Below the pieces are notes generated by a model. It ran no database searches, had not been told where the DNA came from, and worked only from the letters and a program-made list of their open reading frames with translations. From contig JACRKG010000046.1 in assembly GCA_016215315.1 (NCBI GenBank), forward strand, positions 1 to 50,294: a stretch of DNA of 50,294 nt, read 5' to 3'. Within the stretch, counting starts at the first letter, position 1; every line of letters starts with the position of its first letter. Both the position numbers and the translations under genes were made by a program. Origin of the DNA: Candidatus Woesearchaeota archaeon (lineage in GTDB: Archaea > Nanobdellota > Nanobdellia > Woesearchaeales > ARS49). Shown here piece after piece: positions 35,085 through 43,552 of this stretch.

Positions 35085-36203
35085 TCATGCTTCAAATATT
35101 CTTACATTAGTTCCTAAAATAGATCTTGAAACTCTTGACGAAAGATGCGAAGGACAAACTATTATTTCGTCAGTCCAATTTTGTTTTGGAACCACTTGTC
35201 TGAATTCTTCTCCTTCGACTTTATGAGTTGGAGCGTAACAATATTGTCTGCTAAATCTTAAAAGCGCAGTATTAGGATCTTCTTTAAGTAATTCTCCTGT
35301 TATTGGTAATGGTTGTATGTTGTCGGGGTTTGTTAAGTATTTATTTTCAAAAGGTCCTATTAGTGCTCTAGAAACATGTACTGGGTGAATGCTTTTGAAT
35401 TTCTCGTCAAGAGTTTTTAGTATATACCATGCCGCGTTATCTCTGCCAAAATCAAAAGCTCGCTCTAATACTGGAGAAACAACTGTTTTTCCATTTGCTT
35501 CTGTTATTAATGGTTCTCTTACGTCTTGCCATAAATCAACTACATAAATTTCAAACATGCTTGGTGCTGGAGAATACTTTACAAATGAAACATTCCATAA
35601 TTGTTCTCCGCCTAAAGATAAAATTAATCTTGCTTCTGGTTTTTTTGAATAACTTGTTGACTCCCAGCTTAGTAATTCTGCTCCTTGTATTTGTTCTAAA
35701 AAGTTTTTCTTCATTGCTTTTTCACTTATTTCTCTTGATTTTACTGCTACTTGTTCAAGTTCCACATAATCTTCCATCAATAATTTTCTTAATTCCTTTG
35801 CTAAAGAGGCATAATCTTGTGAGTCTTTAAGTAATTCTTTGGCAGTTTTTCTTAGTCTGTGTAATTCTACAAAATTAAAAAGCCAGGGTAATCCCGAAAT
35901 TGCACTAAGTTCTAATTTACTGAAATATCCTTTGTTTTGTGAAGGTTTTTCTGAATTAATCTGCCAGTCAAACCATCTGTATTCTTGTCTTACTCTTTCA
36001 ACGAGATCTGCAATTATTTCGTATGTTTTATTTTCTCTAGGCAGTCTATTCCAATTCCAATTGTTTGTATCGCCAAATTCTTTAAGGTCTTGGTCTTCGG
36101 GTTTTTCAATCTTTAAACCGGTTACTAATGCAGAAAGAGCTCTGTCTAATTGGTGCAAGTATCTTGCTTTTTCCCCATTTTTTATTTCATATGATTGATC
36201 CAT
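35085..36203 (-). CDS. Operon B protein of unknown function (372 aa)
   Basis: The 372-residue protein has no recognised domain. The N-terminal half is helical and rich in Trp and charged residues (NNWNWNRL, YRWFDWQIN), and the middle holds a helical block LAKELRKLLMEDYVELEQV. The C-terminal half appears beta-rich (ARLILSLGGEQLWNVSFV, SMFEIYVVDLW) with an ending of strands and loops. There is no signal peptide. It is 12 nt upstream of the AAA+ gene and 62 nt downstream of the helical protein gene. A possible complex member; function unknown. Confidence 0.8.
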   Translation of the reverse strand: MDQSYEIKNGEKARYLHQLDRALSALVTGLKIEKPEDQDLKEFGDTNNWNWNRLPRENKTYEIIADLVERVRQEYRWFDWQINSEKPSQNKGYFSKLELSAISGLPWLFNFVELHRLRKTAKELLKDSQDYASLAKELRKLLMEDYVELEQVAVKSREISEKAMKKNFLEQIQGAELLSWESTSYSKKPEARLILSLGGEQLWNVSFVKYSPAPSMFEIYVVDLWQDVREPLITEANGKTVVSPVLERAFDFGRDNAAWYILKTLDEKFKSIHPVHVSRALIGPFENKYLTNPDNIQPLPITGELLKEDPNTALLRFSRQYCYAPTHKVEGEEFRQVVPKQNWTDEIIVCPSHLSSRVSRSILGTNVRIFEA

Positions 36204-36265
36204 TTTAATAGTTTACCAACTAGGATGTTAAAAAAACAAAAAAGTAAAAAAATAAAAAATGCTTA

Positions 36266-37501
36266 TTAAGGTTGTGCGTAATGAGCTTGATCAGGCACTT
36301 CTTTTATGCTTTGAACGCTTTCAGCCCATTCTATTTTGTTTCTGTTTAATTCAGCTCTGTAAGCACTTAATTTCTCTTCAGCTTCTCTCATTTTTACTGG
36401 ATCGTAGAGTGGTGTTTGTAGTAAGTTAAATGTTTCGCTAGAAACTTTTGTTACTAGATCGCTGTTTGCTTTCATTAATTGGTTTGATATGTTTGATACT
36501 CTTAATAGCAAGTCTTTTAGGTTTGATACTTCCATTCCCATTGCTGCTATTTTTCCTTGTATCAAGAATACTGGAATCATATCTTCCTTTGCGTTCTTGT
36601 ACTTTATTTCTAAGTCGTGGTATGAACCAATTAATAGTTCTAGTGCTTGGTAGTTAACTTTTGATGCTGCAGTAGCTCCTTTTGCAGATTGTACTGCTTC
36701 TGCTGAACCTAATATTTTTCTTCTTATTTCAGATACTACTCCTTCTGCACCTAATCTTCCATCAAGTACTCCGTGTTTAATATCTAATACTTGTGACATT
36801 TCGTCTGCAAGTTTTGATACGCCATCTATGTCGCCAGTTCTCTTTGCTGCATTAATTTTTGTTTCGTAATCTTCTAGTACTTTTTGTATATCATTTAGTT
36901 CTGTTTCTAATTTTTCTACTTCTTTCTCTGCTTGAGCCATGTCTACTCCTTTGTAAACTCCGCTTTTTAATGACTCTACTAATTTTCTGTCTAAAGTTTT
37001 CATGTGAGAAATGTTTTCTAATTGTACTCCCCTACATTTTGCTCCACCTTCAATAACTTTTTGGTATTGTTGGTTTAGAACTTCTGACATTTGATTAACT
37101 AAGTATTCGATAGAGTCTCCTCTTCTTTGGATTGCTCTTAATTTTAATGCTTTTGCAGCTTGTTTTCTGCCTATTAATTCGTTACCCTTTATTCTCATGC
37201 CTTCAACAAGTCCGTATAATTTTTTTGAACCTACTAAAGTTGAGAAGTTAACGTTTAACTTTCCATATTCATCTGCTAATGATGCTAAGTCTAATTGAAT
37301 TGAAGCCATTTGGACGTGAACGTCTCCTGTGCTTGTAGCAGTTTGTGGTGAATTGCTTATTCTTCTTAAGTTCTTTTTGCTTGATTCTAGTTCTGTAGCG
37401 CTATCAAAAGATCTGTTTGTAACAGTTCTTGTATTTGCGTTATAGCCATATTGTTCTGTTAACTTTTCTAAACCATTTTTTACTTGTGTTTCTTCTGCCA
37501 T
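36266..37501 (-). CDS. Long helical protein, possibly TelA-like (operon B)
   Basis: The 411-residue protein is almost wholly alpha-helical with coiled-coil potential (about 170-230 and 330-400). A block near 275-350 (LELLIGSYHDLEIKYKNAKE, then IPVFLIQGKIAAM and MKANSDLV) matches the 271-residue protein at 37669 closely. Weak resemblance in architecture to the TelA/toxic-anion-resistance family is suspected but unproven. It is the first gene of operon B, has AGGGGGT as Shine-Dalgarno site (37507-37513) and a palindrome in its promoter. It may be a substrate or adaptor of the AAA+ ATPase encoded downstream. Confidence 0.8.
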   Translation of the reverse strand: MAEETQVKNGLEKLTEQYGYNANTRTVTNRSFDSATELESSKKNLRRISNSPQTATSTGDVHVQMASIQLDLASLADEYGKLNVNFSTLVGSKKLYGLVEGMRIKGNELIGRKQAAKALKLRAIQRRGDSIEYLVNQMSEVLNQQYQKVIEGGAKCRGVQLENISHMKTLDRKLVESLKSGVYKGVDMAQAEKEVEKLETELNDIQKVLEDYETKINAAKRTGDIDGVSKLADEMSQVLDIKHGVLDGRLGAEGVVSEIRRKILGSAEAVQSAKGATAASKVNYQALELLIGSYHDLEIKYKNAKEDMIPVFLIQGKIAAMGMEVSNLKDLLLRVSNISNQLMKANSDLVTKVSSETFNLLQTPLYDPVKMREAEEKLSAYRAELNRNKIEWAESVQSIKEVPDQAHYAQP

Positions 37502-37584
37502 TTTAGACCCCCTAAAATTTTGTTTTTATTTATTTTTATTTTGCTTTTTTAGTTTTTGTTTTTAGCAAAAACTTATTAATTTTA

Positions 37585-37615
37585 CTACTAGTAGGTAGTG
37601 TCTATATATAAATAT
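37585..37615 (-). promoter_or_regulatory. Operon B promoter with palindromic operator
   Basis: On the minus strand a TATA-like ATATTTATATATAG (37615-37602) is followed by the 10-bp palindrome CTACTAGTAG (37585-37594). The palindrome falls where transcription should start, about 80 nt before the ATG at 37501, and could bind a repressor. The leader has a Shine-Dalgarno site. Confidence 0.5.
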
Positions 37616-37668
37616 TTTGGTGAAAATTTAAATAGTAGGAATATTACTATCAAAAGCACCATTTTTGA

Positions 37669-38484
37669 CTAAAAAACATCTTTGAACAGACTTGCAGCAA
37701 ATGTTCCTGCTTTTACAAAAAATTCATATCTTGCGTAATTGTTTCTTATGCAGTCGTAGCCTGATAATGATTTTTGTACTCCTCCCTTCCATTTGCTTTT
37801 TTGTGTTTTTAGTTCTTCTCTAACTTCGCTTAGCAATTCTTCTGCTTTTTCTTCATTTATGTCGGGAATTTGTTTTCTTGAAAGGTATTTGTTCTGCTGA
37901 GCCAGGCTTTTTGTTAAGTCCGTGTTTGCTTTTATTAGTTCTTGAGATGTTTCTGTCATCTTTATCAGGTCCTCTTTGAGTTGGGTTGCTTCTGCATGGA
38001 AGATTGCTATTTTTCCTTGAATTAATAATGCCGGAAACATAAATTCTAGAACAGTTTTGTACTTTATTTCTAGTTCTTCATACGTTTCTATTAGCAAATC
38101 TATTGTTCGGTCATTCAACCTCAAAGTATTTATTGCTTTTTTTGTGCTTTTTGGGTTGTTAGCTTGTCCACTTTCTAAATAATTCAGTTGGGTTATATTT
38201 TCTAGCTGAAGCCTGCAAGACTGTTCTTTGCAAACTCGGGTTATTTCATACTGTTCTTTAACTAATAAATACATTTTTTCTAGTAGATCGGTGAGATGTT
38301 CAAATTTTCTTTGGGTTGCTATTTGTCTTAATTCTTTGGTCTTTTTTGTATTTCTTGAAATTTGGTAAAATTTGTGTTTTATTCTTTCTTCTAAAGTATA
38401 TTTATTTTTAGACATTAACAAATACTTGAGCTGTGTGTTTAGTTGTTTGTATTCCTCTGAAAATATTGATTGGTTATTCTTCAT
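37669..38484 (-). CDS. Helical protein, paralogue of the 411-aa operon B protein
   Basis: The 271-residue protein lacks the first ~100 residues of its relative but matches it at QATQRK-to-QLENIT and through LLIETYEELEIKYKTVLE, ALLIQGKIAIFHAE and LIKANTDLTKSL. It is helical and basic, with no signal peptide. The C-terminal YEFFVKAGTFAASLFKD may form an amphipathic helix. It has a separate leaderless promoter (ATATAAAAAATAG at 38503-38515), so it is not obligately co-expressed with operon B. Confidence 0.8.
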   Translation of the reverse strand: MKNNQSIFSEEYKQLNTQLKYLLMSKNKYTLEERIKHKFYQISRNTKKTKELRQIATQRKFEHLTDLLEKMYLLVKEQYEITRVCKEQSCRLQLENITQLNYLESGQANNPKSTKKAINTLRLNDRTIDLLIETYEELEIKYKTVLEFMFPALLIQGKIAIFHAEATQLKEDLIKMTETSQELIKANTDLTKSLAQQNKYLSRKQIPDINEEKAEELLSEVREELKTQKSKWKGGVQKSLSGYDCIRNNYARYEFFVKAGTFAASLFKDVF

Positions 38485-38551
38485 GTGAGATATAGAAATC
38501 GCTATTTTTTATATGCATTTCTGAAAAATTCTGGGAAAATTTCTCTCAAGA

Positions 38552-38638
38552 ATGAATTTCTTTTCATCGCAATGAGAAGAAATTCATGAAAACGGGCTTT
38601 TTTTGAAAAATTTCTCAAAAAGTTGAAAAATTTTTGAG
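38552..38638. repeat. Two successive inverted repeats in the 38485-38727 intergenic region
   Basis: ATGAATTTCTT (38552-38562) pairs perfectly with AAGAAATTCAT (38577-38587), and CTCAAAAA (38614-38621) with TTTTTGAG (38631-38638). They lie between divergent promoters. A weak open frame of 72 codons on the minus strand here is Lys/Phe-rich and not credible as a gene. Confidence 0.45.
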
Positions 38639-38696
38639 TGTATTTTTGGTTTTTTTTCTCATTGAGTTGTTTTTTAACAACCCAATAGTAGTAAAA

Positions 38697-38705
38697 TTTA
38701 TAAAC
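38697..38705 (+). promoter_or_regulatory. TATA-like box of paralogue P3
   Basis: TTTATAAAC is 23-31 nt before ATG 38728, fitting a leaderless transcript. Confidence 0.55.
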
Positions 38706-38727
38706 TCCGAATATTTTCAAGTCTAAA

Positions 38728-39786
38728 ATGGGATTATTTGGTTTCTTAACACAAGGTGGGAGAAGAGTAAATTCTATTGAGAAAGCTATTCAAGAACAAG
38801 AGTATGAAAAAGCCAATGAACTTCTTGAATTCTTTGAGGGAGAAGTATCTGGTAATGTTTATAATGAATGGAAAGACTACAGAGAACGTCAAGCAGCAGC
38901 ATTAAGAGACAGGCTTACAAAAGAGGAAGGAATTTGTGATATTAAAAAAAGTGTTGAAGATTATAAATTTAATTTAGCACAAGAAAAACTTACTGATTTG
39001 AAATCACAAAGATTGTTGAGTAAAGAAGAAATTACAGATTTAGATGCTTTACTTTACACAATATCTGAAGAGGGTCTTTTGGCAGCATTAAAAAATTGCA
39101 AATTAGACGATAGGAGAGTATGGAGCGAGAAATTTGTAGAATTGTATGCTGGCAGTAAAGAAAGAACTAGGGTTGTTGAAGATTTGGTTGTTAGAGAATT
39201 TAGCAACTTGTTTAATATGGTTAAAGGAAGTATTTCTTATACTGATTTATCTGGTTTATTGCACAATCTTAACAGAACTTTGGAGAAATATTCTTCAGAA
39301 GGAATTAGTTTAGGTGGAATAGTTCCGATTGAAGATGTTGTTGAACAGGTTAATACTTGTGTTGGCAGTATGAACGCAAAAAGAAGAGATGATAACAATC
39401 TGAATTTGGGAGATAATGTTATGTATTGTCATGTTTCTGATACTTGGACTTCAGGATATAGTTCAGATAGAGCAAAAAATATTCCTCTAGAATCTATCGG
39501 ACGCGTGAAGAAAATTAATGGGAATGAAGTAATGGTAGAATTTTCAGGGAAGAATTTTAATTGGTCTACAAGGTGGAATGGGGGTGGCTTTGCTGTTTCA
39601 TCTGATGCTGCTCATTTTCGCAAAAGTGAATTAGTGCCATTAGAAACAGTTAACCAAATTGACAAAAACCATTTAGCAAAAATGCTAGAAAGAACTGAAG
39701 AATTATTTAAAGATAATTATTCAAATACTAATACTTCTAGTAAAAGAAGTAATATTAATCAATTGGAAAGTCAAGATTTTAAATAA
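38728..39786 (+). CDS. AAA-zone paralogue P3 (SH3-like module, SQDF tail)
   Basis: The 352-residue protein has the same plan as P1, P2 and P4. N-terminal helices carry an EQEYEKANELLEFFE segment near 22-36 and YKFNLAQEKLTDL; the middle has LEKYSSEGISLGGIVPIEDV. A clear SH3-like beta module spans about 225-300 (LGDNVMYCHV, IPLESIGRVKKI, NEVMVEFSGK, HFRKSELVPLE). A helix LAKMLERTEELF leads to the terminal INQLESQDFK. It stands alone on the plus strand and overlaps the vapC stop by 8 nt at its 3' end. Function unknown. Confidence 0.82.
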   Translation: MGLFGFLTQGGRRVNSIEKAIQEQEYEKANELLEFFEGEVSGNVYNEWKDYRERQAAALRDRLTKEEGICDIKKSVEDYKFNLAQEKLTDLKSQRLLSKEEITDLDALLYTISEEGLLAALKNCKLDDRRVWSEKFVELYAGSKERTRVVEDLVVREFSNLFNMVKGSISYTDLSGLLHNLNRTLEKYSSEGISLGGIVPIEDVVEQVNTCVGSMNAKRRDDNNLNLGDNVMYCHVSDTWTSGYSSDRAKNIPLESIGRVKKINGNEVMVEFSGKNFNWSTRWNGGGFAVSSDAAHFRKSELVPLETVNQIDKNHLAKMLERTEELFKDNYSNTNTSSKRSNINQLESQDFK

Positions 39787-40195
39787 AGAATTGTTTGATT
39801 TCTTTTGCAACTTCTTCAGTTGTTAGGCTTTTTATTTTTTTTGTTCTGAGAAGTCTCTTTTCATATGTCCAAAAAGAACATTTAAGTTTTAATGCCAATG
39901 CAACATAGGGTGCATCTTTGATGTGCTCTTCTAGTATTTCTTCAGCTTCGTCAAATAGATCAACAAATTCATCCATAGGTATTATTTTTATTCTTCTTTC
40001 CAGTATCGCTAGTAATATTTCAAACTCTTCTTCAGATAATTTGGATTTTTGTTTTAGTTCTTCTTTGTGTTTTTTTAATTCCTCAAAAATTAGTTCTGGG
40101 GCAACTAACTTTAACTTTTGGGACAAAAATAAATCTGTTAGTCTGCCTCCAACAAGTGCAGAGCATACTATGTTGGCATCAACCACTAGAAGCAT
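39779..40195 (-). CDS. PIN-domain toxin, VapC type
   Basis: The 138-residue protein opens with VVDANI (Asp6) and has acidic residues at Glu38/Glu39 and Asp94 (KDAPYVALALKL), the PIN ribonuclease pattern. The usual fourth acidic residue aligns with Glu112 (WTYEKRL). Such toxins cleave specific RNAs, often tRNA or rRNA. Its start immediately follows the stop of the antitoxin gene. Its 3' end overlaps the convergent P3 gene by 8 nt. Confidence 0.88.
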   Translation of the reverse strand: MLLVVDANIVCSALVGGRLTDLFLSQKLKLVAPELIFEELKKHKEELKQKSKLSEEEFEILLAILERRIKIIPMDEFVDLFDEAEEILEEHIKDAPYVALALKLKCSFWTYEKRLLRTKKIKSLTTEEVAKEIKQFFI

Positions 40196-40435
40196 TTATT
40201 TCTCCTTTTTAATCCTTTTTTTGTACTCTCTGTACAAACTTTCATTGATTTTTGTTCCTATCTCTAATGCATCTTTTTGTGTTAATTTGGATCTTGCTAC
40301 TATTGATTTAAACAGTTTGTACTCCGTAATTTTCTCGTTTATTGCTTCTCTAGCTACTTCGGACCAATTTAGTTCAGGAAATAGCTCCATTTCTGTTTTC
40401 AAATCTTCAGGTACTGCTAAAGTTAAGGTTGCCAT
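40196..40435 (-). CDS. Antitoxin, VapB type
   Basis: The 79-residue protein begins with a strand-like TLTLAVPEDLKTEMELF, then WSEVAREAINEKI, consistent with a ribbon-helix-helix DNA-binding N-terminus as in VapB antitoxins. A charged helical C-terminus would wrap the toxin. It abuts vapC without a gap, and AGGAGGT (40441-40447) is a strong Shine-Dalgarno site. Autorepression of the pair is expected from family knowledge. Confidence 0.85.
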   Translation of the reverse strand: MATLTLAVPEDLKTEMELFPELNWSEVAREAINEKITEYKLFKSIVARSKLTQKDALEIGTKINESLYREYKKRIKKEK

Positions 40436-40509
40436 TTTTTACCTCCTATTTCACATAATACAGTTAATCCTGTGCAATAACTATATAAAACTTTTGGAAT
40501 AGATGCGAA

Positions 40510-41787
40510 CTATTCTCCAAGGTAATTTATTACCTTATCAACGTATTCTGAACAATTTATTCCGTCGCTTCCAGTATATCCTTTGTATTGACTTGCTAGA
40601 TCTCCTGTTAGTGGTAGTGGTTTTTTTCCTTCGCCTGCTGCTTTCGCTCCTTCACTTACTGCTTTTTCAATTCCTTTTCTTACTAAGTCTGCTGCTTCAG
40701 TCAAGCCAATATGATCTAAGAGCATTGCTGCGGATAATGTTACTGAGCTTGGGTTTGCTTTGTCTGGTGGTAGTGTTGGTGCTGTTCCGTGGGTTGCTTC
40801 AAAGATTGCATATTTGTCGCCAATGTTTGCTCCTGGAGCTAAGCCCAATCCTCCAATTAATGCGGCTAAATCATCGCTTAAGTAATCTCCATTTAAGTTA
40901 GGGCATGCTAGTACTCCATAATCTTCTGGTCTTTGTTGTACTAATTGAAGCATTGCGTCAGCAATTCTATCTTTGATAATTAATTTTCCTTCGAGATTTT
41001 GTCCACTTAATTCGCTTTCGAGAACTATTTTGTCTCCAAATTCTTCTTTAGCAACTTCATAAGCCCATTTTCTAAAAGCTCCTTCAGTGTACTTCATTAT
41101 GTTTCCTTTGTGAACTATTGTTACGCTTTTGTATTTGTGTTCTAATGCGTAATTGATTGCGTTTCTCACTAATCTTTTTGTTCCTTTAGCACTCATTGGT
41201 TTTATTCCTAGGCCATAGTCTGTGTTTGGATCTAGGTTTGCGCCTAATTCTTTGACTAGGAATTCTAATAATTTTTTTTGTTTTGCGCTGCCTGCTTCGA
41301 ATTCTATTCCTGCATAAACATCTTCAACGTTTTCTCTGAAAATAACCATGTTTATTTTTTCAGCATTAATGTTTGGTGATGGTGCGCCGTGGAAATATCT
41401 CACAGGTCTAACACAAGAATAAAGATCGAATAGTTGTCTCATGTAAACATTTAAACTTTTGAATCCTTCGCCGATTGGTGTTCCTAATGGTCCTTTGATT
41501 GCTATTTTGTGTTCTTTGATTAAGTCAATTGTTGTTTGAGGCAAGTAAACGCTTCTTTGCTCTTCTGGCGTCATTTTTTTTAGTTCTTCGTCAGTTAAGT
41601 TTGGAAAATTTGTTTCTCTTGCATATTCTCCTGCTAAAGCTTCAACCCAATTGAGTTTTGTTGTTCCTTGGTATGCTTTTTCTACTGCTGCATTGACTAT
41701 TTTTATTGCTGAATCTGTAACTCCTAGAACTCCGTTCTTTGTTCTTCCTATTCCGTCACCTTTTATTACAACGATTGTTTTTTCCAT
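40510..41787 (-). CDS. icd: Isocitrate dehydrogenase
   Basis: The 425-residue protein aligns with E. coli Icd along nearly its full length. Substrate residues Ser111, Asn113, Arg117, Arg127, Arg151, Tyr158 and Lys227 are present, as are metal-binding Asp301/Asp305-region residues and HGTAP at 333-337. It oxidatively decarboxylates isocitrate to 2-oxoglutarate. By eye alignment the NADP-binding residues of the E. coli enzyme (Lys344, Tyr345, Tyr391, Arg395) are replaced by Thr338, Leu339, Gly395 and Ser399, so NAD use is possible. The leader has TGGGGGT (41794-41800) upstream of the ATG and a TATA-like GATTTAAATATAAG (41854-41841). No other TCA-cycle gene is nearby. Confidence 0.96.
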   Translation of the reverse strand: MEKTIVVIKGDGIGRTKNGVLGVTDSAIKIVNAAVEKAYQGTTKLNWVEALAGEYARETNFPNLTDEELKKMTPEEQRSVYLPQTTIDLIKEHKIAIKGPLGTPIGEGFKSLNVYMRQLFDLYSCVRPVRYFHGAPSPNINAEKINMVIFRENVEDVYAGIEFEAGSAKQKKLLEFLVKELGANLDPNTDYGLGIKPMSAKGTKRLVRNAINYALEHKYKSVTIVHKGNIMKYTEGAFRKWAYEVAKEEFGDKIVLESELSGQNLEGKLIIKDRIADAMLQLVQQRPEDYGVLACPNLNGDYLSDDLAALIGGLGLAPGANIGDKYAIFEATHGTAPTLPPDKANPSSVTLSAAMLLDHIGLTEAADLVRKGIEKAVSEGAKAAGEGKKPLPLTGDLASQYKGYTGSDGINCSEYVDKVINYLGE

Positions 41788-41949
41788 TTTAATACCCCCA
41801 ATAATAGTTATTTATTCTTCTTAATAGTGTAAAAGATACACTTATATTTAAATCTTTCGTTTATTTATTGATAAAAATGTCATTTTGTTAGCGAAATTAT
41901 ATTATTTGTGGCAAAAGCTTAATAAAAGAAAATTATCATAAGAAGCATA

Positions 41950-42429
41950 ATGAGTAAAAAAATCTTAGATGTTCCTAAGATAAAACAATTGCCCGGAGAA
42001 TATTGTGGGGTTGCTTGTTTGTGTATGATATTTTCTTATTATGGTTTTGAAATAACTCAAGAAGAACTAACTGGTTTTTTTAATGAACCTGAAGAAATAG
42101 AATATTCTGGAGTTTACCCTAAAGAAGTTGTTCGTGTAGCGAGGAAGTGTGATTTTAATGCTCAAGCTTTGAGAAATTTATGTTTGGAAGATTTAGTTAA
42201 ATCAATTGATAATAAAACTCCTCTTATAGTGAGGTGCAAATCTCACTGGGATTTTTATGGTAACGGAACACATTTTTACATTGTTAAAGGATATGATTTG
42301 GAAAAGGAAAAAATCTTTGTTAACGATCCCGCTCATCTGAATAAATCTAATTTTTCTTACAAAGAATTTTTGAGATTGTGGAGAGTTAATGATATTCTAG
42401 GAAATAATTACGCAATAAAGATTGAATGA
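41950..42429 (+). CDS. C39-like papain-fold peptidase domain protein
   Basis: The 159-residue protein has the peptidase C39 layout: Gln13 in QLPGEYCG (oxyanion), nucleophile Cys19, His108 in THFYIVKGYD and Asp126 in VNDPA. C39 domains cleave double-glycine leader peptides when fused to ABC transporters; this one is free-standing, with no transporter and no signal peptide. It may act on an intracellular peptide or be a relative with another role. The stop TGA begins the second copy of the 347-nt element. Confidence 0.85.
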   Translation: MSKKILDVPKIKQLPGEYCGVACLCMIFSYYGFEITQEELTGFFNEPEEIEYSGVYPKEVVRVARKCDFNAQALRNLCLEDLVKSIDNKTPLIVRCKSHWDFYGNGTHFYIVKGYDLEKEKIFVNDPAHLNKSNFSYKEFLRLWRVNDILGNNYAIKIE

Positions 42430-42773
42430 CCCGTATGAATAAATTCTTGGCTAGTCATGATTTTCTATGTTCTTAGAGGATTTGTTTGTTGGGATTTGTT
42501 TTCAACTTTGTTTTGATTCTTTAGTTTTCTTGATCTTTTCCCTTGCCGCCCGCAATTTAGTTTGTAGTTTACAGGACATACTATGAACTACAAACCACAA
42601 ACTATGAACTAGAAGGCGGGCGGAACACTTTGTCAACCTGCGGTTGAAAATTGATAATGAAAGAATTATGTACGTGCACTAATGAGACTTATCGATTTTC
42701 TTCTGGATTCATGATGCTGTCTCCAAAAACCTTGAAGAATTTATTAAGCACATAATTCGCGGAGACCTGAGCT
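42427..42773 (+). repeat. ~347-nt structured element (copy 2), inverted relative to copy 1
   Basis: It starts at the stop codon TGA of the C39 gene with TGACCCGTATGAATAAATTC and ends CTGAGCT (42767-42773). The GC hairpin pairs CCGCCCGC (42546-42553) with GCGGGCGG (42616-42623), followed by AACACTTTGTCAAC. The terminal hairpin pairs GTCTCC (42719-42724) with GGAGAC (42761-42766), whereas copy 1 has GCCTCC and GGAGGC: a compensatory change. Variable stretches separate the blocks; total length is 347 versus 348 nt. It fills most of the 405-nt gene-free stretch 42430-42834. Confidence 0.7.
42559..42610. repeat. 52-bp dispersed repeat, copy 2, inside the hairpin loop of element copy 2
   Basis: The reverse complement matches 24880-24931 (43 of 52 by eye). 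It occupies the loop of the GC-rich hairpin, where copy 1 of the 347-nt element has unrelated sequence, so it may have been inserted there. Confidence 0.6.
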
Positions 42774-42834
42774 AAGAATTTTCTAGTTTGCAATAAATAA
42801 GTTGGCATGATTAAAAATAAATATCTCATTCCAT

Positions 42835-43449
42835 CTAGTACGAGAAGAATACAAATTCGCATTTTGACATTTTTTCATTGAACTCTATGTTTGGGCTTAC
42901 TTTTTTTGATTCAAACATTATCATTGCTAGTCCTTCCCAAAAGAAAAACCATCCCGCGGGTTCTAAAAATACTATTAAAAAGCTAGTAAGTAAATTGACT
43001 TCTGCATGTTTAAATATGATGTATGCTGCAGTCATCATTAGAACAAGGCCTATGAATGCAAAAATTGCTCCGTGCTTAATAACTTTTTTAACGTCTTCTT
43101 GTCCTATTTTGTGTCTTTTCTTAAAGTGTTCTTTTAGTCTTTTTTTTATGATCACTTCGTCTTCGGTTTTTCTTTTGCTTTCTGGAACTAATAATTTTAG
43201 CATTATTTGTCCTGAAGGCTTATCCCTTGTTGCTCTGTTGGCTTCATCTAAGAAGTCTACTGATAATGCTCTTTCTGAATAAGGTCTAGGATCAAAGTCA
43301 GAAAAAATGTCATTATAATCATCAATCCATAAACTGATGTTAGATAATTGCATTGCTTCTTCAGGAGTTAATACGGAAACAGTTCCTTGCGCGGGTACAA
43401 CTACTGGTTTTTCTTGCTTCCCGCCCTCTTTACTTGGGATATCATGCAT
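42835..43449 (-). CDS. Conserved membrane protein of unknown function
   Basis: The 204-residue protein has a soluble N-terminal 115 residues with an IDDYNDIFSDFDPRPYSERA block (44-63) and a charged helix KKRLKEHFKKRH. Two membrane helices follow (about 128-150 and 155-180), then a short tail. From memory, similar IFSDFDPRPYS proteins occur widely in bacteria and archaea without assigned function. A TATA-like GTTATAAATC at 43471-43480 lies 22-31 nt upstream of the ATG. It is unrelated to the flanking paralogue genes. Confidence 0.78.
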   Translation of the reverse strand: MHDIPSKEGGKQEKPVVVPAQGTVSVLTPEEAMQLSNISLWIDDYNDIFSDFDPRPYSERALSVDFLDEANRATRDKPSGQIMLKLLVPESKRKTEDEVIIKKRLKEHFKKRHKIGQEDVKKVIKHGAIFAFIGLVLMMTAAYIIFKHAEVNLLTSFLIVFLEPAGWFFFWEGLAMIMFESKKVSPNIEFNEKMSKCEFVFFSY

Positions 43450-43552
43450 ATTTATATGACTAGAAAGTAGGATTTATAACGTTTCCGAAAGTTTTTCTTC
43501 GAAAAACTTCTAACAAAGAACCATTATTTTACTTATTGAAAATAAAGTTGAT

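Noticed and set aside
38502-38720. 72-codon minus-strand frame between the 271-aa gene and P3
   Set aside because: Lys/Phe/Asn-rich, sits over two inverted repeats and both divergent promoters; no sign of a real protein.
39918-40502. Long open frame opposite vapBC
   Set aside because: Serine-rich antisense shadow of vapC and vapB, both of which have clear family motifs, tight coupling and a Shine-Dalgarno site.
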